This document shows positions 20,630 to 27,636 of a stretch of DNA of 41,956 nucleotides, piece after piece. Location: the IMG/VR virus record IMGVR_UViG_3300046675_000209, positions 1-41,956 of that record; one strand, 5' to 3'. Source of the stretch: a virus. The position numbers were made by a program, and so were the translations under genes. How positions within the stretch are numbered: position 1 is the stretch's first letter; each line of letters starts with the position of its first letter. The notes beneath the pieces are model-generated. The model searched no databases. It worked only from the letters and a program-made list of their open reading frames with translations, and had not been told where the DNA came from.

Positions 20630-20667
20630 GGGAAAGCTCCGTTTTCTCAGGTGGTGTCTTGGTGGGG

Positions 20668-20683
20668 GACCAAGCACTTCCTG
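20668..20683 (-). promoter_or_regulatory. Early motif copy B (minus: CAGGAAGTGCTTGG)
   Basis: Reads CAGGAAGTGCTTGGTC on the minus strand, about 52 bp from motif to the sigma-like gene's ATG. The usual CTAG is absent; CCCCCACCAAG follows. Confidence 0.6.
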
Positions 20684-21001
20684 AGCGGAGCGGCCACGCG
20701 CATGACCTAGGTCACATGCAGTTCGGGACACAAGCGCGCCCCACCAGGAAGTAATCCCGATGGGGCGTGGCCACGCATCCATCGTTGGATGTGGCGTGAA
20801 CGTATGCCTGTGGTGGAGGTGAATGGAAGGTGAACGGAGTGTGCGTTTTTGCAGGTCAGAGACGTAAAGTGATCTTCACAAATCACGTTCCATGGTCATC
20901 CGGCGCTATCGGCAGCGAATCTAAAGGCGCAGCGAGGAGGTAGGACGTCCTAATCCACGGGTGGCCGGTAACCGGCATGCGACGGCGCGTCAGAATAAAG
21001 T
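20684..21001. other. Intergenic region upstream of sigma-like gene
   Basis: About 320 bp without a supported gene. It contains the perfect palindrome TGACCTAGGTCA (20702-20713), a GCGCCCC/GGGGCG hairpin (about 20728-20767), a second dyad built on GCCACGCATCCA, the sequence GCGTTTTTGCAGGTCAG (20843-20859) repeated from 13593, and GTGAT...ATCAC near 20879-20895. This is likely another control region; a 37-codon plus-strand frame from a GTG near 20831 was not considered convincing. Confidence 0.45.
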
Positions 21002-21319
21002 TCACGCAACGAGGTGGGTAAAATTACCCACCGTGTCATCCGTGACGCCGAGCGACCGAAGGTACTCCCAGGGGTCACGGTCTGCTTTCGTTACATTACA
21101 GAGCGCACATGCGGGCCAGAGATTCGAGAGATCGTCCGTACCTGAACGGGCCAGCGGCCAGAAGTGCTCAACGTGCTCCCATGGCGCCCCGCAGTAGACG
21201 CACGCCCACGCGTCCCATTCGGCCCACATTGCGTAGATCTCGTCACGTGTGGGAGTGATGCGCGTCCGCTTCCGGCGGTAGAACACACCACTCCCCCGAC
21301 GCTTACGCGGCAGCGCCAT
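21002..21319 (-). CDS. HNH endonuclease
   Basis: A 105-residue protein starting MALPRKRRGSGVFYRRKRTR. The HNH core is CVYCGAPWEHVEHFWPLARS, then DDLSNLWPACALCNVTKADRDP, with two CxxC pairs and the His in HVEHFWPL (HxxH instead of the commonest DH). The ATG at 21319 lies within the end of the polymerase gene (17-bp overlap). The C-terminal codons VGNFTH contain a palindrome variant (copy 10). It is one of four HNH/Endo VII-like genes in the genome and may be a free-standing homing-type nuclease linked to the polymerase. Confidence 0.85.
   Translation of the reverse strand: MALPRKRRGSGVFYRRKRTRITPTRDEIYAMWAEWDAWACVYCGAPWEHVEHFWPLARSGTDDLSNLWPACALCNVTKADRDPWEYLRSLGVTDDTVGNFTHLVA
21016..21029. 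repeat. Palindrome copy 10, variant (GGGTAAAATTACCC)
   Basis: The only copy within a reading frame (codons GGT AAT TTT ACC of the HNH gene) and the only one with a changed central base, breaking the perfect symmetry. Confidence 0.75.
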
Positions 21320-23150
21320 ACAGGCTGCCCCAGCTTCGGCCGCCGATTTCTGCCTCAGCCTCAATGCGGACTCCGGCGAGCTCGAACGTCATGCAGGCCT
21401 CAAACTCACGGGCGATGTCGGCCGCATCCTCCTTCGGTGCGCTGGCCAGGATTTCGTCATGGATCGGGAGCCGCATGAGGGGCAACAGGCCACGCTCGCG
21501 CGCCATGATCAGCGCGTTGCCGAGGCAGTCGCGAGCCGTGCTCTGTACCACGTAGTTGACGATGGCGTAGGTGCGGTTGCGGTCGAGCGGCAGGTTCCGG
21601 CCGGTCGCGCTGAGACCGACGTACCCGTTCGCCCTCGCCTCGCGCTGCATGCGGTTCGAGAAACGCTTGATCTCCGGGTACACGCGGTCGTACTCGGCCA
21701 TGGACCGGCGTACATCGTTCTCGTCGGTGCCGGTCTGCCGTGCGGTCGTCGCTGCCCCGCCACCAAAGATCTTGCTCAGGCCAATCCCCTTGGCCGTTTT
21801 CCGGTCCTTCTTGGTGAAGTTGGTCCCGAACATGAGAGCGGCCGTGAAGTCGTGCAAGTCATGCCCGCTGGCTATCGCCTCGCGCATCTTGCGGACACTG
21901 GCCAGCGCCGCGAGAACACGCATTTCGACGGCGGTGAAGTCGGTCGAGACGATCACGTGCCCCAGTTCCGCGAGCAGCGCGCGGCGAACAACCCAGTCAC
22001 CGGCGGGCAGTGTCTGGAGTGCCGGGCGCGTGATGCTCATACGGGCCGTGCGTGCTTGCAAGCTGTTCACGAACGGATGAATCCGACCGTCGGCGTCCGC
22101 GCTCTCAAGGAACGTGTCGGCGTACGCCGTGCGCCACTTACCGGCACGCTTGGCACGCATGACGGCATCGGCCAGCGGGTTGGGTGTGCGCGCCCCTACG
22201 CGCTGCCAATCCTTGTCGAGGTCAGCGAGCGCGAGCAGGACAACCTTGTCGACCTGCACCGCCCCGGACGCTGTACGGGCCGTCAGGGTCTCCCCCATGC
22301 CGAGTAGCGCGTCGGCGAGCTGTGCCGTGCTGTTCACGTTGCCCACGCCGTAGCGCTCCGCCTTGGCCCGGAACTCCTCCTCCTCGGCGCTCAGGCGAAC
22401 TGACAGGCCACGCGTGTATTCCATGTCGAGGGCGAACCCCGTGCGCATCATGTACGTACAGATGAACGCTAGTTCGTGCTCGTACGGCTCAAGTGCCGGG
22501 CGCACGCCCCGCCTTGACATCTCAGCGCGTAGGGCAGGCTCAAGGCGGGCGGTGAGGATGACGTCAAGCCCGGCGTACAGGAGGTATGTCGGATCCCGTA
22601 TATCTATACGGGCAAACCCCGTCGCCTTGGTCAGGCCCATGCCCCGGAAGATCGCTGTCAGATCGCCTTGGGTGTCCGGCGCCGACGGGTCGACGTAGTG
22701 CGCGCTGAGCGGCTTGAGACCGGTCCCGATCCCGCCATCCTGCGGTTGCCGAGGGTCGATCAGCGCAGCGAGCAGGCGAGTGTCAGTGGTCTTGGGGTAG
22801 AGATCTTCCAGGCTCACGCCCGCATGTCGGTCGAGGACAAGCCAGTCGAACGACGCGTTGTGGATCAGGAAGCGGCGAACGCGCCGGAGCGCCCACAATG
22901 CCGCCTCGGCGAATCGGCCGCCCCACTCCCAGCAGATCACCCATGCGGTGCGCGCGTCACCGAACTGAACGGTACGGAGCGCGTATCCGGGGCGGAAGAT
23001 ATCCAGCCCGCTGGTTTCCGTGTCCAGGGCGATCGGTCCGCGAGCGTCGGCGTCGCCAATCCATGCGAAGAACTCTCGCAAGTCGTCGGCAGACTCCGGC
23101 ACATGCACAGCGACGGGGTCACCCGCTACGGAGTAACTGAAAGTCCTCAT
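21303..23150 (-). CDS. DNA polymerase A family (Pol I-like) with 3'-5' exonuclease
   Basis: A 615-residue replicative polymerase. The exonuclease domain has the DxE motif in ALDTETSGLD (residues about 41-50) and IHNASFDWLVLD. The polymerase domain shows motif A VSTDFTAVEMRVLA (about 402), motif B KKDRKTAKGIGLSKIFGGGA and motif C LPIHDEIL (about 560). A typical phage T7-like/Pol A without 5' nuclease. The ATG at 23150 has AGGAGGTACAC; the earlier start at 23183 would pass through a hairpin and early motif. It lies downstream of the primase-helicase and a 32-residue membrane protein, and overlaps an HNH gene at its 3' end. Confidence 0.92.
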   Translation of the reverse strand: MRTFSYSVAGDPVAVHVPESADDLREFFAWIGDADARGPIALDTETSGLDIFRPGYALRTVQFGDARTAWVICWEWGGRFAEAALWALRRVRRFLIHNASFDWLVLDRHAGVSLEDLYPKTTDTRLLAALIDPRQPQDGGIGTGLKPLSAHYVDPSAPDTQGDLTAIFRGMGLTKATGFARIDIRDPTYLLYAGLDVILTARLEPALRAEMSRRGVRPALEPYEHELAFICTYMMRTGFALDMEYTRGLSVRLSAEEEEFRAKAERYGVGNVNSTAQLADALLGMGETLTARTASGAVQVDKVVLLALADLDKDWQRVGARTPNPLADAVMRAKRAGKWRTAYADTFLESADADGRIHPFVNSLQARTARMSITRPALQTLPAGDWVVRRALLAELGHVIVSTDFTAVEMRVLAALASVRKMREAIASGHDLHDFTAALMFGTNFTKKDRKTAKGIGLSKIFGGGAATTARQTGTDENDVRRSMAEYDRVYPEIKRFSNRMQREARANGYVGLSATGRNLPLDRNRTYAIVNYVVQSTARDCLGNALIMARERGLLPLMRLPIHDEILASAPKEDAADIAREFEACMTFELAGVRIEAEAEIGGRSWGSLYGAAA

Positions 23151-23161
23151 GTGTACCTCCT

Positions 23162-23194
23162 GGGGCGAGGGGGAACCAGACACTCCCTCGCCCC
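23162..23194 (-). promoter_or_regulatory. Hairpin with early motif copy C before polymerase
   Basis: GGGGCGAGGG (23162-23171) and CCCTCGCCCC (23185-23194) are a perfect 10-bp inverted repeat. On the minus strand the same segment has GGGAGTGTCTGGTTCC, a divergent member of the GGAAGTG family, and ends one base before the polymerase AGGAGG ribosome site. Palindrome copy 11 is 7 bp upstream. Terminator, promoter and operator signals are superimposed. Confidence 0.55.
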
Positions 23195-23201
23195 GAGTAG
23201 C

Positions 23202-23215
23202 GGGTAAATTTACCT
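23202..23215. repeat. Palindrome copy 11 (GGGTAAATTTACCT)
   Basis: Its minus-strand TAA (23212-23210) is the stop of the 32-residue membrane protein. Confidence 0.95.
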
Positions 23216-23308
23216 ACCTAGCAGGAACTCAACGGTCAGCGCGAGCGGCATCAGCGCACCGAATGTGAGCAGCAGCGAGGCGACGAACAGCCGTACGAGA
23301 TAGCTCAC
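23210..23308 (-). CDS. 32-residue single-pass membrane protein
   Basis: Starts at GTG 23308, which overlaps the stop of the primase-helicase (GTGA), and encodes MSYLVRLFVASLLLTFGALM followed by PLALTVEFLLGR. Nearly the whole protein is one or two hydrophobic segments. The stop TAA is supplied by palindrome copy 11. Tight coupling and the clean hydrophobic profile support a real gene; function is unknown. Confidence 0.6.
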   Translation of the reverse strand: MSYLVRLFVASLLLTFGALMPLALTVEFLLGR

Positions 23309-25728
23309 TTGGCGCCACCGAAGATGCCGGGGCCGATCGGTTCTGCCGCCTCGGCCAGCCGCACGCCGACCAACCCGACGCCTTTGTTCGTGGCTTTCTT
23401 GTACACGCCCCGCTCCTCCATTGCGCTGTAGAAACCTCGGCGTGTCCAGCGTTCCTTGGCGGGCAGGTTCTCGGCCTCGCACCAGTCGAGATAAGCGCTG
23501 AACGCGTCGCCGCCCGCCATGCTCGCGCTGTTGTCCTTGACGAGTACGCCCGGATAGAAACCGGCGAGCGCGTCGGACGTCTCCCGGTACTCCTGTGTCG
23601 CTGCCCGGATGCACTCAGGCTCACCGAGTCCGCGCGCGTACCATTCCGCTGCGCCTCGCACGGCCCATGCTGCGATTCCCTCGGCCTCGGCCAGTAGCTT
23701 GCGGTCGAGTTCGTAGTCGCGCTCGTGCGGGGCGAACCAGCGGCTGAACGGGATGAGCTTGACGCGCCGCCACAGCCCCTCATCCTGACCCTTGAAGCGC
23801 GGCTTGTGATTGGTGGCGAGCAGGATCAGGAATTGCGGCCGGAACTCGAAGAATTCTTTGTGCAGAAACCGCGCGAGCATCATTTCCTTGCCCGTGGCGC
23901 GCTTGAGTGTCGCCTCGGACATCACCTTTCCGGACTCCCCCTCGCTGGCCATAACCAGGCGCGATCCGCGCAGTGCCGCAATATCGTTGGGAATCCCGCC
24001 GTTCGCCTTTTCCTCGAACGTGGCAAATCCGGTCGTCCGGGTGATGTCGCGGAATACGGAAGTGAGCGTGTCGGTAAAAACTGACTTGCCGTTAGCTCCC
24101 TTGCCCCACAGCACGGCGAACGACTGCTCGGACACGTCGCCGGTAATGCCGTAACCGACCATGCGGCGCATGTACGCCGGAAGATCAGGGTTGTCCGGGA
24201 AGATCTCATCAAGGAACCGTTCCCAGCGCGGTGCAGTCGCTGAGGGCACGTAGTTGATGCCGAGCATGGTCGTGATCAGGTCCGCCGGGTTGTGCGGCCG
24301 GAGTTGGCCCGTGCGCAAGTCGACGGTGCCGTTCCGGAAAGTCAGCAGGTGCGTGACCGAGTCGAACTTGTGCGCTGCGACGTGCACGCTCGGGACGCTC
24401 TTGAGCTCCTTGAGAATGCTGTCGATGCCCGTTGAGTTCAGGAACGACCGGGCAGCCAGCGTCTCCCCCGCGAGGGCAAGAGCCGCGCCCATGCGGTGTA
24501 TCTCCTGCCGGACCTTGGTCGCGCTGCGCTCCCACACCTGCCCGTTCCACACGAGGAAACCAAGCTCCGGCGCGTGCCTGATTCGGCCGTCCGTCCAGGC
24601 GACGAGTGCGTACGCGCTGATTGCGTGCGACTCGCCGTACTGCTTGGTGAGTTCGCCGAGCATGCGGGCAGCCTCGACGCCCTGATCACGCGACACAAAG
24701 TCTGCCCCGGTGCGCTCAGCGAGAGACTGCGTTGCGTGCTCGGCAACCGCCTCATGGTGGGCGAGCACGGGCATCGCTGCCTTGACGGCGCTGTGCAGTG
24801 CGGCAGGGAACTCTCCGGCGGATGCCTCGCGCCATTCGGTGAGATCTCCGCCCCGCCCGATGGTCAGCGTGTAGACCGTGATCCCGTACGGCTTGAGTCC
24901 GTCGGCCAGCCGCCGGTTGAACTGTCGCCCCGCGTCGTCGTCGTCACCGGCCGCGATCACCTGCGAGCCCTTGAGTCCTTCGGCGAGCTCGCGGAGTAGA
25001 TCCGGGTTGCCCGCAAGGGCCGCGCCACGGATGCTCACCGCGTCGTACCCCACGGCAGCCGCTGTAAGGCCGTCTCCCGGCCCCTCAGAGACGATGGTGA
25101 CCCCGTAGCCACCCTGCCCCGGAAAGACGCCGTACGCGGCCCACCGGTGCCCTTCCGGGTTGCTCAGCGATACCCAGCGACCGGGGCACGAACCGGAGAG
25201 GTCTCGGCCCTGTAGTCCGCGCGGCCGACCGGCGAAGTCCTTGAGGGGGACGATCAAGCGCGGGTATGCGGTGAACGCGCGGGACGCATACCGGAATTCG
25301 ACCCCGGCGGGTGCGTACCCGAGTTCGAGATCAGCGGCGAGATCATCGCTGATTCCGAATCGGCCGGTGATGTACCGGCGAGCACCGTTGGCGCCGTCGT
25401 CTGCGTAGTCGAATAGCGCTGCCTGCCGGGTGTCGACGAAATAGGCCAGCGCTGCGACATGGCCAGCGGCGACGGGTGCGGGTGGCTCGCTGGGCACGGT
25501 CACGCCCGGTCCCTCGGCGTCGAACAGGTCGCGCCATGTGAGTGCGGCAGCGTCCACTACGGCTTTCGTCTCGCAGCCTGCCCGGCACTTGAGGCGTACC
25601 CGTCCGTCCTCGCCGTACCACACACGGAGTGACGGGCGCGAATCGGAGTGCGCGGGGCAGGCTGCGAGATAACCGTCGTTCGTTTCGCAAACGTCGGTGA
25701 ATCGGCTCAGGATGTCTTGGAATTTCAA
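23305..25728 (-). CDS. Primase-helicase (CHC2/Toprim primase fused to D5-like SF3 helicase)
   Basis: An 807-residue fusion. The N-terminal zinc finger has Cys/His ligands in CPAHSD (C24, H27) and CRAGC (C48, C52); the Toprim domain has VSEGPGDGLTA (about 212-222) and AAGDDDDAG (about 259-267). The C-terminal half is a D5/SF3 helicase with Walker A LWGKGANGKS (about 540-548), a B-type MASEGESG and a FLILLATNHKPRF arginine/sensor region, ending with a winged-helix-like segment. It would prime and unwind phage DNA. The start is a TTG at 25728 with GAGAGGAGAAAACC upstream. A copy of the early motif is 33 bp upstream, and a 32-residue membrane protein is coupled downstream. Confidence 0.92.
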   Translation of the reverse strand: MKFQDILSRFTDVCETNDGYLAACPAHSDSRPSLRVWYGEDGRVRLKCRAGCETKAVVDAAALTWRDLFDAEGPGVTVPSEPPAPVAAGHVAALAYFVDTRQAALFDYADDGANGARRYITGRFGISDDLAADLELGYAPAGVEFRYASRAFTAYPRLIVPLKDFAGRPRGLQGRDLSGSCPGRWVSLSNPEGHRWAAYGVFPGQGGYGVTIVSEGPGDGLTAAAVGYDAVSIRGAALAGNPDLLRELAEGLKGSQVIAAGDDDDAGRQFNRRLADGLKPYGITVYTLTIGRGGDLTEWREASAGEFPAALHSAVKAAMPVLAHHEAVAEHATQSLAERTGADFVSRDQGVEAARMLGELTKQYGESHAISAYALVAWTDGRIRHAPELGFLVWNGQVWERSATKVRQEIHRMGAALALAGETLAARSFLNSTGIDSILKELKSVPSVHVAAHKFDSVTHLLTFRNGTVDLRTGQLRPHNPADLITTMLGINYVPSATAPRWERFLDEIFPDNPDLPAYMRRMVGYGITGDVSEQSFAVLWGKGANGKSVFTDTLTSVFRDITRTTGFATFEEKANGGIPNDIAALRGSRLVMASEGESGKVMSEATLKRATGKEMMLARFLHKEFFEFRPQFLILLATNHKPRFKGQDEGLWRRVKLIPFSRWFAPHERDYELDRKLLAEAEGIAAWAVRGAAEWYARGLGEPECIRAATQEYRETSDALAGFYPGVLVKDNSASMAGGDAFSAYLDWCEAENLPAKERWTRRGFYSAMEERGVYKKATNKGVGLVGVRLAEAAEPIGPGIFGGAK

Positions 25729-25756
25729 GGTTTTCTCCTCTCGACATCCCTAGGGG

Positions 25757-25770
25757 GCAAGCACTTCCTG
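25757..25770 (-). promoter_or_regulatory. Early motif copy D (minus: CAGGAAGTGCTTGC)
   Basis: Followed on the minus strand by CCCCTAGGGA. It is about 41 bp upstream of the primase-helicase TTG start. Confidence 0.65.
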
Positions 25771-25784
25771 TCACGGAGCGTGAG

Positions 25785-25848
25785 AACCGCGGAAGTCCCT
25801 ATGTCCGTTTCTGTCCGTGCTTGCCCGGAGCCGGCATTTACCGCGGTT
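25785..25848 (-). terminator. AACCGCGG/CCGCGGTT inverted repeat after HNH gene
   Basis: Arms at 25785-25792 and 25841-25848 enclose 48 nt, including two TGTCCGT copies 10 bp apart (25802, 25812). It lies between the HNH stop (25860) and the early motif. May be a terminator or regulatory site; loop is long for a classical terminator. Confidence 0.4.
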
Positions 25849-25859
25849 TTTACTGAGAG

Positions 25860-26285
25860 TCAGAAAGGAGGCGGCTCCGGCCCGAACGTCTCAGCCCACT
25901 CCGCGAGCGTCTTTGCACCCTTGCTCAAGTTGCAGGGAGCACACGCCGGAACGATGTTCGCCTCGACGTCCGCCCCGCCCCTCGACAGCGGGTGCACATG
26001 GTCAAGGTGAGTGGCCACGCCGTTGCAGTAGGCGCATGCCCGCTTCCACCGGGCCAGGATCGCCGTCCGGCTGTACGGCACATGAGCTACGCCGTACTGC
26101 TTGGCTCGCCGCGCGTGCGTCACCTCATGCCGCTTGTCCGGGGGCAGGCTCGCGTAATAGCGGCTCCGATGCTGCGCTGCTGCCTTTCTCCGGCAGGTCG
26201 AGCAACTACCCGATACACGCTGCGCCTTACCCGCCAAGAAAGCCTCAGCAGGCTTCGCACGGCCACACTGCCGACACACTTTCAC
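25860..26285 (-). CDS. HNH endonuclease
   Basis: A 141-residue HNH protein read from a GTG at 26285 that overlaps the stop of the preceding 27-codon gene (GTGA). It has an N-terminal zinc finger (KVCRQCGRAKPAEAF, then CSTCRRKA) and the HNH core CAYCNGVATHLDHVHPLSRG followed by EANIVPACAPCNLSKG. It is located just upstream of the primase-helicase. Longer starts at 26348 would overlap the membrane ORF in another frame and are not supported by a ribosome site. Confidence 0.85.
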   Translation of the reverse strand: MKVCRQCGRAKPAEAFLAGKAQRVSGSCSTCRRKAAAQHRSRYYASLPPDKRHEVTHARRAKQYGVAHVPYSRTAILARWKRACAYCNGVATHLDHVHPLSRGGADVEANIVPACAPCNLSKGAKTLAEWAETFGPEPPPF

Positions 26286-26365
26286 CGCGCACTCCGGACG
26301 ACGATCACGACGAACACGGCCAGCCATACGCCGGTGCTCACGCCCCACACGAAATCTGAACTCAT
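26282..26365 (-). CDS. 27-residue membrane protein
   Basis: A very short coupled gene: ATG at 26365 overlaps the upstream stop (ATGA), and its TGA overlaps the GTG of the HNH gene. The protein, MSSDFVWGVSTGVWLAVFVV then IVVRSAR, is a single transmembrane helix with a basic C-terminal end. Double overlap and clean hydrophobic profile argue for translation; function unknown. Confidence 0.55.
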   Translation of the reverse strand: MSSDFVWGVSTGVWLAVFVVIVVRSAR

Positions 26366-26541
26366 CTCATCCACTCCACTCCCGCGCCACGGCTCACCGC
26401 ATGCGCTATCGCGTCGACATAACGTGGCCAATCCGCGCGCTCATTGGCACGCGGAGCCAGTAGAACGGTGTCACCTGCGCCGAGGGCTCGAATGTCCCCG
26501 AGCGCCGACGCCCATACCGCTGTCACTCCTTTTTTTGCCAC
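26362..26541 (-). CDS. 59-residue hypothetical protein
   Basis: Starts at GTG 26541 (AGGGAGCT just upstream) and encodes MAKKGVTAVWASALGDIRAL, then GAGDTVLLAPRANERADWPRYV and a helical end with VEWMR. The stop overlaps the next ATG (ATGA). A mixed alpha/beta fold is likely. A shorter start at the GTG of codon 6 (AAAAGGA directly before it) cannot be excluded. Operon with the 27-residue membrane protein and HNH gene; function unknown. Confidence 0.6.
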   Translation of the reverse strand: MAKKGVTAVWASALGDIRALGAGDTVLLAPRANERADWPRYVDAIAHAVSRGAGVEWMR

Positions 26542-26560
26542 AGCTCCCTAAACGAGAAAG

Positions 26561-26599
26561 GCCCGCCAACTGCCCCTGTCAGGTAGGCAGTTGGCGGGC
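26561..26599 (-). terminator. Strong terminator after 26611-26886
   Basis: GCCCGCCAACTGCC (26561-26574) and GGCAGTTGGCGGGC (26586-26599) form a perfect 14-bp stem with an 11-nt loop. On the minus strand it is followed by CTTTCTCGTTT. This is the longest perfect terminator in the window. Confidence 0.85.
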
Positions 26600-26610
26600 G
26601 GTAGACCTAC

Positions 26611-26886
26611 CTAGTAAGCGATCTCCTCGGCCGTCGCGATCAGCCGTACATGCTCCGCCGCAACCCACACAGCGCGCCGAGTCTTACGCCGGGCAAACCC
26701 GCTCTCGCTGCCGGTCGGCTTGACGAGCAGCACGGGGAAGATGCGGCCAGCGGCACGGCGAACGGTGACCCGCTGAATCACGGCGTCGGTCATGCGGACC
26801 CGGTTTTTCCGGCGCGTTGCGTACGCGATCAGGTCACCCTCGAACAGCTCATCCCCGGCGTAGTCCGTGACGCTGCCCTTGCTCAT
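26611..26886 (-). CDS. Hypothetical small basic protein
   Basis: A 91-residue protein, MSKGSVTDYAGDELFEGDLI..., beta-rich and basic (ATRRKNRVRMTDAVIQRVTVRR, FARRKTRRAVWVAAEHVRLI). It resembles small KOW/SH3-like barrels that bind nucleic acids, but no family was recognised. The ATG overlaps the stop of 26883-27173; the gene ends before the strong terminator and is the last of an operon starting near 27624. Confidence 0.65.
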   Translation of the reverse strand: MSKGSVTDYAGDELFEGDLIAYATRRKNRVRMTDAVIQRVTVRRAAGRIFPVLLVKPTGSESGFARRKTRRAVWVAAEHVRLIATAEEIAY

Positions 26887-27173
26887 GCCGGGTACGCCGC
26901 GAACGAAACCATGCCGCTGATCAGCATCGCCGGATGATCGGGCGGTAGGGACACCGTAGCGACCTCGAACGGACTCCCGAGCCGCCGGAGTACCTGAGCT
27001 TCCCGTAGCGCGTTCAGGACAGCGACAGCGTGCTCACGGGGCGAGTTACTGCGGTTGCCCTCGACGGACGACAGGACAGCGGCCAGCGTGCGCGCCTCAT
27101 CCTCGCTGAGCTTGAGAACGATTGTTACGTCCTCGACTACTCGCCGCTCGACTTGCCTTTGTGCTTCAGCCAT
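26883..27173 (-). CDS. Hypothetical helical protein
   Basis: A 96-residue protein from ATG 27173, MAEAQRQVERRVVEDVTIVL..., with a helical segment KLSEDEARTLAAVLSSVEGN and a C-terminal VATVSLPPDHPAMLISGMVSF. The ATG lies in the end of the upstream gene (overlap of 8 bp). No function recognised. The earlier candidate start at 27227 would overlap far into the upstream gene. Confidence 0.65.
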   Translation of the reverse strand: MAEAQRQVERRVVEDVTIVLKLSEDEARTLAAVLSSVEGNRSNSPREHAVAVLNALREAQVLRRLGSPFEVATVSLPPDHPAMLISGMVSFAAYPA

Positions 27174-27366
27174 TGACGCGCTCTCCCTCGCTGTCGATGT
27201 CCCACTTAAACCGCCGTCGGCGCTCATGCTTTACCGCCTTGCACGCTTCCGGCGGGAATTCCCACAAGGGGCGCCGGATATCTCTATCCGGCGCATCCCT
27301 CAGAGCTATTGCCCACAGGAGCGCGCGATCGGCGCAGAATGCCGCAAGTCCCGCACGCTCGATCAC
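27166..27366 (-). CDS. Hypothetical small basic protein
   Basis: A 66-residue protein from a GTG at 27366: IERAGLAAFCADRALLWAIA after the initiator, then LRDAPDRDIRRPLWEFPPE and a basic end (HERRRRFKWDIDSEGERVNG). It begins 7 bp after the stop of the preceding gene, with the stop overlapping the next start. Unknown function. Confidence 0.6.
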   Translation of the reverse strand: MIERAGLAAFCADRALLWAIALRDAPDRDIRRPLWEFPPEACKAVKHERRRRFKWDIDSEGERVNG

Positions 27367-27372
27367 TTGCGC

Positions 27373-27624
27373 CTACTCGCCGACGTACGCGGTCGACTCG
27401 GTGCCGCTCGCCTGCTCCGGCGTGGTGACGTCGTACCACTCCTCGATGGCCGCGAGAACCTTCACGCCCTCGCCTCGCCCGTCCGGGATGCGCTCCGCCG
27501 TGCTGTTCTTGTCGGTGAAACCGAGGTGACTCACAGCGGCGATTGCCTGCCGGACACCGTGGGCGCGGACGACAGCGGACGCGTAACCGTGCGACTCGCT
27601 GCGGTGAACCTCATAGAAAGCCAT
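27373..27624 (-). CDS. Hypothetical protein
   Basis: An 83-residue protein, MAFYEVHRSESHGYASAVVR..., with an AAVSHLGFTDKNSTAERIPD region and acidic C-terminus. It follows the candidate RDF gene by 12 bp and shares its operon. A GGAACTCCCCGC ribosome site precedes the ATG at 27624. No family recognised. Confidence 0.65.
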   Translation of the reverse strand: MAFYEVHRSESHGYASAVVRAHGVRQAIAAVSHLGFTDKNSTAERIPDGRGEGVKVLAAIEEWYDVTTPEQASGTESTAYVGE

Positions 27625-27636
27625 GCGGGGAGTTCC

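Noticed and set aside
20702-20713. TGACCTAGGTCA as an additional copy of the genome-wide palindrome
   Set aside because: Different sequence and a single copy; may be an unrelated operator or chance.
23210-23614. 134-codon reading of the region around the 32-residue membrane gene
   Set aside because: The extension lies inside the primase-helicase gene in another frame; only the short GTG-started part has a membrane profile and coupling.
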